A stretch of DNA of 64,000 nucleotides from Chitinophaga sp. S165. GTDB lineage: Bacteria; Bacteroidota; Bacteroidia; Chitinophagales; Chitinophagaceae. This document shows positions 9,501 to 16,618 of this stretch, one piece after another; within the stretch, counting starts at the first letter, position 1, and the number at the start of each line of letters is the position of its first letter. The stretch covers positions 414,022 to 478,021 of the forward strand of contig NZ_QGTG01000001.1 of the NCBI RefSeq assembly GCF_003182155.1. Reading direction: 5' to 3'. The notes beneath the pieces were generated by a model. It was given only the letters and a program-made list of their open reading frames with translations. It searched no databases and had not been told where the DNA came from. A program made the position numbers and the translations under genes.

Positions 9501-10538
9501 ACGGGTATTACTACTACGCTGACCTCTTTATACCCATCATTATCTGCGACAGCAGCTATTACAGATGTGAACTGTTATGGCGAATCAAATGGCGCCTTGC
9601 GGATCACAGTAAGCGGTGGTGATGGTATCTATGCCTACCAATGGAATACACCTGCCATCGCCGGAACAGGAGCAGAGAATATTGCAGCAGGCGATTATGA
9701 TGTTACTGTTACTGATAGCAAAGGCTGCAAACAAGTACTTACTTATACCGTATCTCAACCGGAACCATTAGAACTAGCGATCACCGCTCCGCCCGTATGT
9801 GACGGACTGAGTGATGGCAGTATCAGCGCACTTATAACAGGCGGTACTACACCTTACCAGTATAGCCTTGACCACAGCAGCTGGTTGCCCGCAGGCACGT
9901 TCTCCGGACTGCCTTCCGGCAATTATCATATTGCTGTACAGGATGCACATCATTGTGCTGTGGAGCAGGATGTAACACTCGCCAAAGCGAATGTTAAACC
10001 CGATATCAATTTCTTGGTGGCTTCCCGCAAGAATGCCTTTGATACCCTTGTCATCAAGGAGATCAACGTACCTGCACCCGATAATGTAAGCTGGAGTTAT
10101 CATCCGGCAGCAATATCCCTCGGCGGTGAAAATGGTAGTCCGCTTATTAAATTCACTGATTCTGGTACTTACTGGGTCGAAATGGCGGCCACATTTGGTA
10201 GCTGCACTTATACCCTGCGTAAAGAACTGGAGATAGGTGTTTATGACCCCAATGCAGGACCAGGTTATAGTGTACCTGTACATGTTATAGACACGGTCAC
10301 ACTCTCTCCCAATCCAAACAATGGTAACTTCAACTTTAAAATAAAACTCAACAGGAAACAGCAGATAGTCGCCTATGTATATGATATGAACGGTATCATA
10401 GCCGGTAAGAAGCAATATGCGCCGACATTACAGGTGGATGATTCATTTGTTGTCGGAGGTAGTGTAACAGGCACATTCATCCTCAGAATTATTACTGAAA
10501 GCGAGAGTAAAGACGTAAGGTTTATTATTTCAAGATAG
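6531..10538 (+). CDS. giant SprB-repeat T9SS surface protein, copy 1
   Basis: This 1335-aa protein has an N-terminal signal region (hydrophobic ARIVFLFIMIW, then TMAQ), a head of roughly 230 residues, and about nine SprB-type repeats. These repeats begin with motifs such as CYNGNDGTI, CFGGTDGKL, CYGETDARI, CKGNDNGFA and CYGESNGAL. It ends in a type A T9SS sorting domain with SPNPNNGNF. Such proteins cross the outer membrane through T9SS and are displayed on the surface or released; SprB itself is a gliding adhesin. The next gene is a full-length paralogue. Homology to that copy extends upstream of the ATG, where IPVHH aligns with MSVHH of copy 2. ATGs at 6555 and 6579 are alternative starts. 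Confidence 0.85.
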   Translation: MNPGTITRMSLRYVLFMKYPARIVFLFIMIWSCLSPGKTMAQVYPYPVVDVYVFVETSTSTGSLLYIDGANSDKHPLDFIGSNGGNYIYKATDVQFPITQIQWQGLGVDYLTIISSSNESGSRNWMYPMTEAAADNGNINMDLPSYTCTRYDMSMPVGSFRARFMIVMPALSPLQSTFLNKTICADEFIYLTSYNNVWAYSDDFLKKTVEWEYQVNGGAWVTMPSTAEDLTQFTPADLIPAVRTGKRTLRFHYRFKMNYRSGDYYSAWSAPSDPIEILPAAPRLTNTNLIDTIPSCKTTGTGSVHIAGSAISSGFADMKWLLRPNVVTGPCDPTDPNSNCGDIDRQSDGVVPVSGGIDIQGLTANTYSLWILNPGENEGNCFTPYTIKIRGLDTLSVSEDMGQHKNVGCYNGNDGTIEVVAAGANTNGNYTFTLLRNDTLIADSVPGTGNRIRWDNLRAATYKVQVKNSTCNTEAAATGDIVISQPAFVTAYLVADSPRCASPGDGSIDIQAGAIGGSVANYAFRLYRNDSLFSESGPVNGSRYKFTDLPGGTYKAEVVNNDVNCPGWDSTVTLRPLIPLTLNIAPVDSIKCFGGTDGKLVCTAIGGSELYEYILSKDGIAVETNITGTFEGLSAGDYIVTLKNQNNTCNDRDIQHISIFQRAPLEVDPVQTPISCYGETDARINALVKGGSGSYHYNWQQLENNNWVTGPYWYPADTLIKELSAGTYRVIITDNKATGCSVTSAESIVNIATEVKINSITVHDAVCLADGAHIDMTGTGGTGNYLCEWSANGGNYTAFTDTTDINTAGNYRLRLSDGHGCTVNAPATYDISLPSAPIGFTYKLSDYAGFNISCKGNDNGFAQITATGGNGGNYNGYMYSLDDHPYGTNPLIEHITAGTHYLHVKDGRGCIVTHEINMTEPAAVLALTITSQEHNGCGADPIGNITVAPQGGSSPYTYAIDDKPWQIDPVFNGLIAEDYNLSVKDATGCITGITTTLTSLYPSLSATAAITDVNCYGESNGALRITVSGGDGIYAYQWNTPAIAGTGAENIAAGDYDVTVTDSKGCKQVLTYTVSQPEPLELAITAPPVCDGLSDGSISALITGGTTPYQYSLDHSSWLPAGTFSGLPSGNYHIAVQDAHHCAVEQDVTLAKANVKPDINFLVASRKNAFDTLVIKEINVPAPDNVSWSYHPAAISLGGENGSPLIKFTDSGTYWVEMAATFGSCTYTLRKELEIGVYDPNAGPGYSVPVHVIDTVTLSPNPNNGNFNFKIKLNRKQQIVAYVYDMNGIIAGKKQYAPTLQVDDSFVVGGSVTGTFILRIITESESKDVRFIISR

Positions 10539-10563
10539 CCGATAAACAGCTAAAGCACTTTTT

Positions 10564-10638
10564 ATATCACTGTGTACTAGTACTTCAATCAATGAATACA
10601 AATATTGATTGCCAGGTACTTGCATTACACAGTGATAT
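10564..10638 (+). terminator. long hairpin between the two adhesin genes
   Basis: Perfect 13-bp inverted arms at 10564-10576 (atatcactgtgta) and 10626-10638 enclose a second pairing: agtacttcaatcaat against attgattg-cc-aggtact. This gives a long, imperfect cruciform-like stem. The second arm is followed by a T-rich run (10639-10645). It could end transcription of copy 1, but it also overlaps the candidate promoter of copy 2, so it may act in regulation. Confidence 0.5.
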
Positions 10639-10646
10639 TATTTTTC
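10620..10646 (+). promoter_or_regulatory. candidate promoter of adhesin copy 2
   Basis: TTG at 10620-10622, a 16-bp spacer, and TATTTTTC at 10639-10646 mirror the element before copy 1. The -7 element differs from the TAnnTTTG consensus at the last base, and the spacer is shorter than the usual 19-21 bp. The call rests on conservation between the two copies. Confidence 0.3.
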
Positions 10647-10719
10647 TTTCTATGTGTTCGATAGCTTATATTTAGGTTGATTTGCTTAAAACAGTACACC
10701 GAATATACGCTGTTACCCT

Positions 10720-13700
10720 ATGTCTGTACATCATTCGAGCCCTTATACCTTTACACGGTTATTCCCGTCGACTTTATCGTCATGTCGTTTATTCCGCACC
10801 GCATATACTGCACGGATTATTTTGTTGATTGCTTTGATATGGTCCTGCTTATCGCCCGGCAAGGCAAAGGCACAGGAATATCATCCTTTAGTTGATGTTT
10901 TTCTGATCTTCCAGGACGTTAGCAGTGCCTTGTATCCTGTCGGTATTAACGAGCAAATATATTATCCCGGCTTTTATGCTATGAACGGCCGCCACCGTTT
11001 ATATAAAGCAACAGGTGTCACGTACCCTTTTAATGGTATAACCTACCTGGGTGCCGGCGTTGAATATTGGCCGGTGATAATGACACCGGAAGACTGGGGG
11101 GCAGGGTCAACATATTATCCCGTCGTAGAGAGCGAATTGGGGAACAATAATTTTCTCACCAGCCTGCCGGCATATAAGGTTACACCGCTTGTTAATGGAA
11201 CGCCCGACCCGTCCTTAGCGGTAGTAACCCGTTTTGCCATCCCCATGGTCACACCCGCTCCGCTTCAGAGTACTTCCTTCAATAAAACGATCTGCGCGAA
11301 TCAGTCAGTAAACTTTACAGTTGCTGGTAGCACAGTTGGCTCGTCAGATAGATTCATGACAAAAACGGTAGAATGGCAATATTCGCTTAATGGCGGTGGC
11401 TGGCAGAACATGTACGAAACTATTGTAGAAGCCAGGATCACTATTCCTGCTGACGAGATCCCGGAAACGCGTACTGGCAAGCAGATGGTAAGATTCCAGT
11501 ACCGTTACAAAATAAAATATGAATCGCTTAGTCTCCCAATGTATTCTCCCTATAGCCCGCCTTCCGATCCTATAGAGATCCTTCCTGCGGCGCCCAGGCT
11601 CACCAGTCTTAATGCGATCGATGAAAAAGCTTCCTGTAAAGGAAAGGAGACCGGTGCTATCTCCATCCCCGGTAGCGCTATTATCAGCGGGTCTTCGCAA
11701 ATGAAATGGTTGTTACGTCCTAATATAGTTACCGGTCCTTGTGACCCAAGCGACCCGAATTCAAATTGTGGCGATATCGATAGATGGAGTGACGGAGAGG
11801 TGCCCGTTGCAGGCGGTATCAATATCCAGGGACTGGCCGCAAATACATATACACTCTGGATATTGAACCCGGGCCAGAATGAAGGAAACTGTTTTACGCC
11901 TTATACGATCGTTGTTCCCGGATTGGACGAACTGAAAGTTGCTGAAGATGTAGGTCAGCATAAAAATGTAAGCTGTTATAACGGCAACGACGGCACGATA
12001 CAGGTTACAGCTACCGGCGCAGACCCCGATGGCTTGTATACCTTTACGCTGTTATATAACAGCCAGATCATTGAAGATAACCTGCCGGGAACAGGGAAAA
12101 CCAAACGTTGGGATAACCTGCGTCCAGGCACCTACAAGGTCCAGGTAAGGAATAGTACCTGTAATACGGAAGTACCTGTCACGGGAGATATTATCATTAC
12201 TCAGCCGCCACTTGTAAACGGCTACCTGGTAGGCGCCTCGCCATTGTGCGCTTCTCCCGGTGATGGCAGTATCGATATACAGGCCAGTGCAACCGGAGGA
12301 ACCGTGGCGCATTATGCATTTAATCTTTACCGTAATGATACCTTATTACTGACATCCGGCCCTGTTACTACAGATCGTTATAAGTTTACTGATCTGCCGG
12401 GTGGTATCTATAAAGCAGAAGTGCTCAACGGTGATATCAATTGTCCCGGTTGGGATAGTACCGTTATACTAAGCACGCTCATACCACTTACCGTTAACAT
12501 CGCGCCTGTGGACTCTATTAATTGTTTCGGTGGAAATGATGGTAGCCTGGTATGCACTGCTATTGGTGGTTCAGGACAATACGATTACACGCTGTCAAAA
12601 GATAACGTTCCGCTTACCACAAATACTACCGGTACTTTCTCCGGATTGACTGCAGGTAATTATACCGTCTCTGTTAAGAATCAGGGTAATACCTGTGACG
12701 ACAGGGCCGATAAGATCATTCCTGTCTTTCAGCGTGCGCCGCTGGAAGTAACCCTGGAACAGACGCCGATCAGTTGTTATGGTGAAACAGATGCATTGAT
12801 CAAAGCAGTGGTAAATGGCGGTTCTGGTAATTATAGCTATAACTGGCAGGAACTGAAGAATGGTACCTGGACCGATAATACCCGCTGGTTCAGCACTGAT
12901 ACACAAATTAAAGACTTAACTGCTGGCACTTACCGTGTGATTATTACTGATAATAAGGCAACAGGATGTACCATAACATCCACCGAAAGCATCGTTCAGA
13001 TTGCAACTGAAGTGAAGATCGCCGGTATCACAGTACATGATGCCGTATGTCTTGCAGAGGGCGCACACATCGATATGACGGGCACAGGAGGTACAGGCGT
13101 TTATTTATATGAATGGTCGCTCGACGGCGGACGAACATACGCTCCCTTTACCGCTACCACCGACATTCATACAGCAGGTACTTATAAACTTCGTTTGTCA
13201 GATGGTCACGGATGTACGGTGAATGCTCCTGCAACCTACGAGATCATTCTGCCATCAGCACCAGTTAACTTCACGTATACATTGTCTGATTATGTAGGCT
13301 TTAACATATCCTGCAAAGGCAATGATAACGGTTTTGCACAGATAACAGCTACAGGTGGCAACGGTGGTAACTATAATGGGTATATGTTTTCGTTGGATAA
13401 TGATCCTTATAGTACAAACCCTCTTGTTGAGCACATTACTGCAGGTACCCATTATCTCCATGTAAAGGATGGACGTGGCTGTATCGTTACAAAGCAGATC
13501 AATATGACGGAACCTGCTGCTATACTGGGATTAACAGTCAGCAGTAAAGAACACGGAGGTTGCGGTGCAGATCCTATCGGACAGATCACTGTGTCTCCGG
13601 ATGGCGGTACTTCGCCATATACATACGCTATTGATGGCAAGCCCTGGCAGAACGATCCTGTGTTCAATGATCTCATTGCAAATGATTATCAACTTCGTAT

Positions 13701-14760
13701 AAAAGACGCAGCAGGTTGTATTACAGATATCACCATAACACTTACTTCCCGGTATCCATCTTTATCTTCTACGGCAGATATCACAGCGGTGAACTGCTAC
13801 GGAGAATCTAACGGCGCATTACAGATACAGGTGAGTGGGGGAGATGGCATTTATAGCTACCAATGGAATACAGCCGCTATCTCCGGTACAGGTGCAGGAA
13901 ATCTTACAGCAGGCGATTATACCGTTACTGTTACAGATAGTAAAGGTTGCAAACAGGTACTTACTTATACTGTTTCACAACCGGAACCAGTAGAGCTACA
14001 GGTCACAGCGCCTCCTGTGTGTGACGGATTAAGTGATGGAACTATTAGTGCACTTGTAACAGGCGGTACTACCCCTTACCAGTATAGTCTTGATCACGGC
14101 AGCTGGCAGGATGCAGGTACCTTCTCCGGACTGACGGCCGGCAATTACCATATTGCTGTACAGGATGCCCATAACTGCGCTGTAAACCAGGACGTAATAC
14201 TCAGTAAAGCCAACACCAAACCTGATATCAACTTCCTGGTGGCTTCCCGCAGGAATGCCTTCGATACACTTGTCATCAAGGAGATCAATGTACCTGCACC
14301 CGATCAGGTGAGCTGGAGTTATGATCCTGCAGCTGTACTACTCGGGATTGAAAACGGTACTCCGCTTATTAAATTCACTGATCCGGGAAATTACTGGGTA
14401 GAGATGGCGGCTACATTCGGTTCCTGTACTTACACATTGCGTAAAGAACTTGAGATAGGAAAATATGATCCGAATGCGGGGCCAGGTTACACCATGCCTG
14501 TACATGTAATAGACACGGTGACATTGTCACCTAATCCTAACAACGGTAATTTCAACTTTAAAATAAAACTCAACAGGAAACAGCAGATCGTTGCTTACGT
14601 ATATGATATGAATGGTATTATCGCAGGTAAGAAGCAATATGCACCGACATTACAGGTGGATGATTCATTCTCTGTAGGAGGAACGACCACAGGCACATTC
14701 ATTTTCAGAATTATTACAGAAAGTGAAAGTAAGGATGTGAGGTTTATTATATCGAGGTAA
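10720..14760 (+). CDS. giant SprB-repeat T9SS surface protein, copy 2
   Basis: This 1346-aa paralogue of the preceding gene has the same order: signal region (ARIILLIALIW then AKAQ), a diverged head, a conserved linker containing PCDPSDPNSNCGDIDR, about nine SprB-type repeats, and a type A T9SS sorting domain with SPNPNNGNF. The repeats and sorting domain match copy 1 almost residue for residue. The first 200 or so mature residues differ strongly and share mainly the LYKAT/IYKAT, SFNKTICA/FLNKTICA and KTVEW landmarks. Each gene appears to keep its own promoter region, so the two could be expressed separately. Surface adhesion or gliding is the family expectation; the ligand is unknown. Confidence 0.85.
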   Translation: MSVHHSSPYTFTRLFPSTLSSCRLFRTAYTARIILLIALIWSCLSPGKAKAQEYHPLVDVFLIFQDVSSALYPVGINEQIYYPGFYAMNGRHRLYKATGVTYPFNGITYLGAGVEYWPVIMTPEDWGAGSTYYPVVESELGNNNFLTSLPAYKVTPLVNGTPDPSLAVVTRFAIPMVTPAPLQSTSFNKTICANQSVNFTVAGSTVGSSDRFMTKTVEWQYSLNGGGWQNMYETIVEARITIPADEIPETRTGKQMVRFQYRYKIKYESLSLPMYSPYSPPSDPIEILPAAPRLTSLNAIDEKASCKGKETGAISIPGSAIISGSSQMKWLLRPNIVTGPCDPSDPNSNCGDIDRWSDGEVPVAGGINIQGLAANTYTLWILNPGQNEGNCFTPYTIVVPGLDELKVAEDVGQHKNVSCYNGNDGTIQVTATGADPDGLYTFTLLYNSQIIEDNLPGTGKTKRWDNLRPGTYKVQVRNSTCNTEVPVTGDIIITQPPLVNGYLVGASPLCASPGDGSIDIQASATGGTVAHYAFNLYRNDTLLLTSGPVTTDRYKFTDLPGGIYKAEVLNGDINCPGWDSTVILSTLIPLTVNIAPVDSINCFGGNDGSLVCTAIGGSGQYDYTLSKDNVPLTTNTTGTFSGLTAGNYTVSVKNQGNTCDDRADKIIPVFQRAPLEVTLEQTPISCYGETDALIKAVVNGGSGNYSYNWQELKNGTWTDNTRWFSTDTQIKDLTAGTYRVIITDNKATGCTITSTESIVQIATEVKIAGITVHDAVCLAEGAHIDMTGTGGTGVYLYEWSLDGGRTYAPFTATTDIHTAGTYKLRLSDGHGCTVNAPATYEIILPSAPVNFTYTLSDYVGFNISCKGNDNGFAQITATGGNGGNYNGYMFSLDNDPYSTNPLVEHITAGTHYLHVKDGRGCIVTKQINMTEPAAILGLTVSSKEHGGCGADPIGQITVSPDGGTSPYTYAIDGKPWQNDPVFNDLIANDYQLRIKDAAGCITDITITLTSRYPSLSSTADITAVNCYGESNGALQIQVSGGDGIYSYQWNTAAISGTGAGNLTAGDYTVTVTDSKGCKQVLTYTVSQPEPVELQVTAPPVCDGLSDGTISALVTGGTTPYQYSLDHGSWQDAGTFSGLTAGNYHIAVQDAHNCAVNQDVILSKANTKPDINFLVASRRNAFDTLVIKEINVPAPDQVSWSYDPAAVLLGIENGTPLIKFTDPGNYWVEMAATFGSCTYTLRKELEIGKYDPNAGPGYTMPVHVIDTVTLSPNPNNGNFNFKIKLNRKQQIVAYVYDMNGIIAGKKQYAPTLQVDDSFSVGGTTTGTFIFRIITESESKDVRFIISR

Positions 14761-14790
14761 TTGCAGTGAAAAGCTATGGTGTTATCTTTG
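14761..14790 (+). promoter_or_regulatory. promoter, TTG-N19-TATCTTTG
   Basis: TTG at 14761-14763 and TATCTTTG at 14783-14790 are separated by 19 bp, a full match to the Bacteroidota housekeeping promoter. It begins right after the stop of adhesin copy 2 and would start a transcript about 70 nt before the ATG at 14866. Confidence 0.65.
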
Positions 14791-14865
14791 TTGCCATTTT
14801 AAAAGAGCTTGACTCCTGTTGATGGTGTTGTTATTATTTGCAGGGTTATAAGTATTGAACCGAAT

Positions 14866-15252
14866 ATGAAAGATAAGATCATAGGGTATACCTATTTGAC
14901 CGTACTTGCACTTATAGTATTTTTCCTGCTGTATTGGATTGCAGGCGTGATTGCGGTAAAGGTAAGCCATCGTTATACTATCGGTGCTACTAAAGGAATT
15001 GTAAGCTCTTCAAGAGGCTCGGTTGATGTATGTTTTGAATTTAGTGTTAAAGGGAAACTGTACCGCCATCAGCATGGCGGTTCTATTGATAAAAAGGAGA
15101 GAGTGGGCAGTTATTTCCTGGTGCGTTACGTGTCCTTCTTTCCACGATGGTCAGAAATGGACTTTTCTATAGCTGTTGATACATCTGTAATTAAGCCGCC
15201 CTTTGATGGATGGGAGGAGATGCCGGAAGAACTCAAAAAAAAAACTAACTAA
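14866..15252 (+). CDS. small single-pass membrane protein, unknown
   Basis: This 128-aa protein starts at the ATG at 14866; an upstream in-frame TTG at 14809 would add 19 less plausible residues. One strong membrane segment (about residues 6-32, TVLALIVFFLLYWIAGVIAV) follows a short positively charged N-terminus. The remaining 95 residues form a soluble, beta-rich domain (VDVCFEFSVKGKLY, YFLVRYVSFFP). I do not recognise the family. A consensus promoter lies about 75 bp upstream. Its placement after the adhesins gives no firm clue to function. Confidence 0.65.
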   Translation: MKDKIIGYTYLTVLALIVFFLLYWIAGVIAVKVSHRYTIGATKGIVSSSRGSVDVCFEFSVKGKLYRHQHGGSIDKKERVGSYFLVRYVSFFPRWSEMDFSIAVDTSVIKPPFDGWEEMPEELKKKTN

Positions 15253-15352
15253 TGCCGGATCTGTCATAAAAAGGAGGTATATGTTAGAACCCCGGTAATT
15301 GTAGTTGCGTAATTACAATAATAGTCTTATAATTGTTGGAGTTATATACGTT

Positions 15353-16471
15353 ATGAATAATTCCATTAAATCTTTAAGGCAGGTTTTGTTATGTATGTTG
15401 ATGTTGATTTGTGCCAGTATCCACGCGCAGGACAGGTCAGCTCCTGGTTTTGTGCTCACAGGCAATATAAGTGGAGCGCAAGATGGCGCCAGGGTTGTAT
15501 TGGTGGACATCGAAGGGCAAAAGATCATTGATTCTGCCTTAACCCAAAATGGCGCCTTTACTTTAAAAGGTCATGTTACAGAACCTACAGGCTGTTGGAT
15601 ACAATGCGCGGGCGAATATGCAATCGTTCAGGTCGAAAATGTAGCAATGACCTTCAAGTCGCCGCTTAAAGCCATGAAATTGAATTATACTGCCCAGGGC
15701 GGAAGGGAGCAATCATTGCAAAATGAGTTAAATAACCTGCAGCGCAGTTATGAAAGCACTTATACCAGTGCGCTTGATAGTCTGAACAACAAACTATACG
15801 GTAGTAAGGAAGAAAGAGCGCGGTTGATTAAGATCTTCAATGAGGCACAAGACACGTACTCAGATATTTATGTAGCGTTTGGTCGCAGACACATCGACTC
15901 ATACCTCGGGCTGGACATTGTATACCGGAATCGTAAACTAATTTCTAAAGACTCCGTCATGCTGTTGTACAACAATTTGCCGGAAACGCTTAAAAAAACT
16001 GCTAAAGCGAATGCTTTAAAAATTTATGCCAGTGAAAGACTGGCACAAATTGGTGAACAGTTCACGGATTTTGAAGTACGTTCCATCCAGGGCGAACCTT
16101 TCAAACTTTCAGATCTTAAGGGCAAATATATCTACCTGGCGTTCGGAAGCTTGTACTGCGGTCCCTGCCGCAAAGAGAACAAGGAAATAGCCAAAATATA
16201 TGGAACACTTCGCAAGCAAATGAATATTGTGAACTTCTCATTGGATCTTAACCGGAATGACTGGGAGGCAGCCGCGCGGGAAGATGGGATCGTATGGTAT
16301 AATGTATCGGATATGATGGGTACGACAGGAAAAATAAAAACGCTTTATGATGTCCAGGGAATGCCGACATCTTTCTTAATCGATCCTAAAGGAGTGATCA
16401 TTGAACGCTTTGACGGCTATCAGGAGGAAAATATTAAGAAGATAACAAGCATAGTTTTAAAGAAAGAATAG
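15353..16471 (+). CDS. DUF4369/thioredoxin-fold (TlpA-like) exported protein
   Basis: The protein is 372 aa from the ATG at 15353; a TTG at 15305 only adds an implausible lead. A signal peptide (VLLCMLMLICASIHAQ) is followed by a DUF4369-like beta domain (about 30-120, with DGARVVLVD and IIDSALTQNGAF) and a helical spacer. A thioredoxin/AhpC-TSA domain (about 235-372) carries the redox site YCGPC and the cis-proline loop MPTSFLIDPKG. It probably reduces or protects disulphides in the periplasm. DUF4369-thioredoxin fusions are common in Bacteroidota and often accompany surface-protein or SusC/D loci. The gene ends 96 bp before a strong terminator. Confidence 0.85.
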   Translation: MNNSIKSLRQVLLCMLMLICASIHAQDRSAPGFVLTGNISGAQDGARVVLVDIEGQKIIDSALTQNGAFTLKGHVTEPTGCWIQCAGEYAIVQVENVAMTFKSPLKAMKLNYTAQGGREQSLQNELNNLQRSYESTYTSALDSLNNKLYGSKEERARLIKIFNEAQDTYSDIYVAFGRRHIDSYLGLDIVYRNRKLISKDSVMLLYNNLPETLKKTAKANALKIYASERLAQIGEQFTDFEVRSIQGEPFKLSDLKGKYIYLAFGSLYCGPCRKENKEIAKIYGTLRKQMNIVNFSLDLNRNDWEAAAREDGIVWYNVSDMMGTTGKIKTLYDVQGMPTSFLIDPKGVIIERFDGYQEENIKKITSIVLKKE

Positions 16472-16566
16472 CATACTGTTATAATTGTAATCAACAATAT
16501 CATCAAATAGAAGGAGCCGCAATTGCTTTTGATGCGGAGCCTGTGTTTGACAATATTAATAAGAAA

Positions 16567-16604
16567 AGCCGCCTCAATTAATTATTGAGACGGCTTCTTT
16601 TTTT
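16567..16604. terminator. rho-independent terminator, bidirectional
   Basis: The 12-nt arms at 16567-16578 (agccgcctcaat) and 16584-16595 have one mismatch and a 5-nt loop, followed by a run of nine T after a C. On the minus strand the hairpin is followed by ttttctt. It lies between the convergent TlpA-like gene and the RND pump gene. Confidence 0.85.
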
Positions 16605-16618
16605 TCGCACAGTACCAA

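Larger units (their letters stand above)
6314..14760. repeat. tandem duplication of adhesin gene plus promoter
   Basis: Two head-to-tail units of about 4.2 kb (roughly 6314-10538 and 10539-14760) each contain an upstream region and a giant adhesin gene. Upstream matches include tgatatta followed by ttctttctatgt, and cgctgtt-ccctat just before the reading frame. The 3' ends are nearly identical at DNA level, for example tttaaaataaaactcaacag in both. The heads and upstream regions are the most diverged parts. Confidence 0.85.

Noticed and set aside
9774..10415. A 213-aa minus-strand frame in adhesin copy 1
   Set aside because: Antisense to conserved repeat and sorting domains; no promoter or homologous feature.
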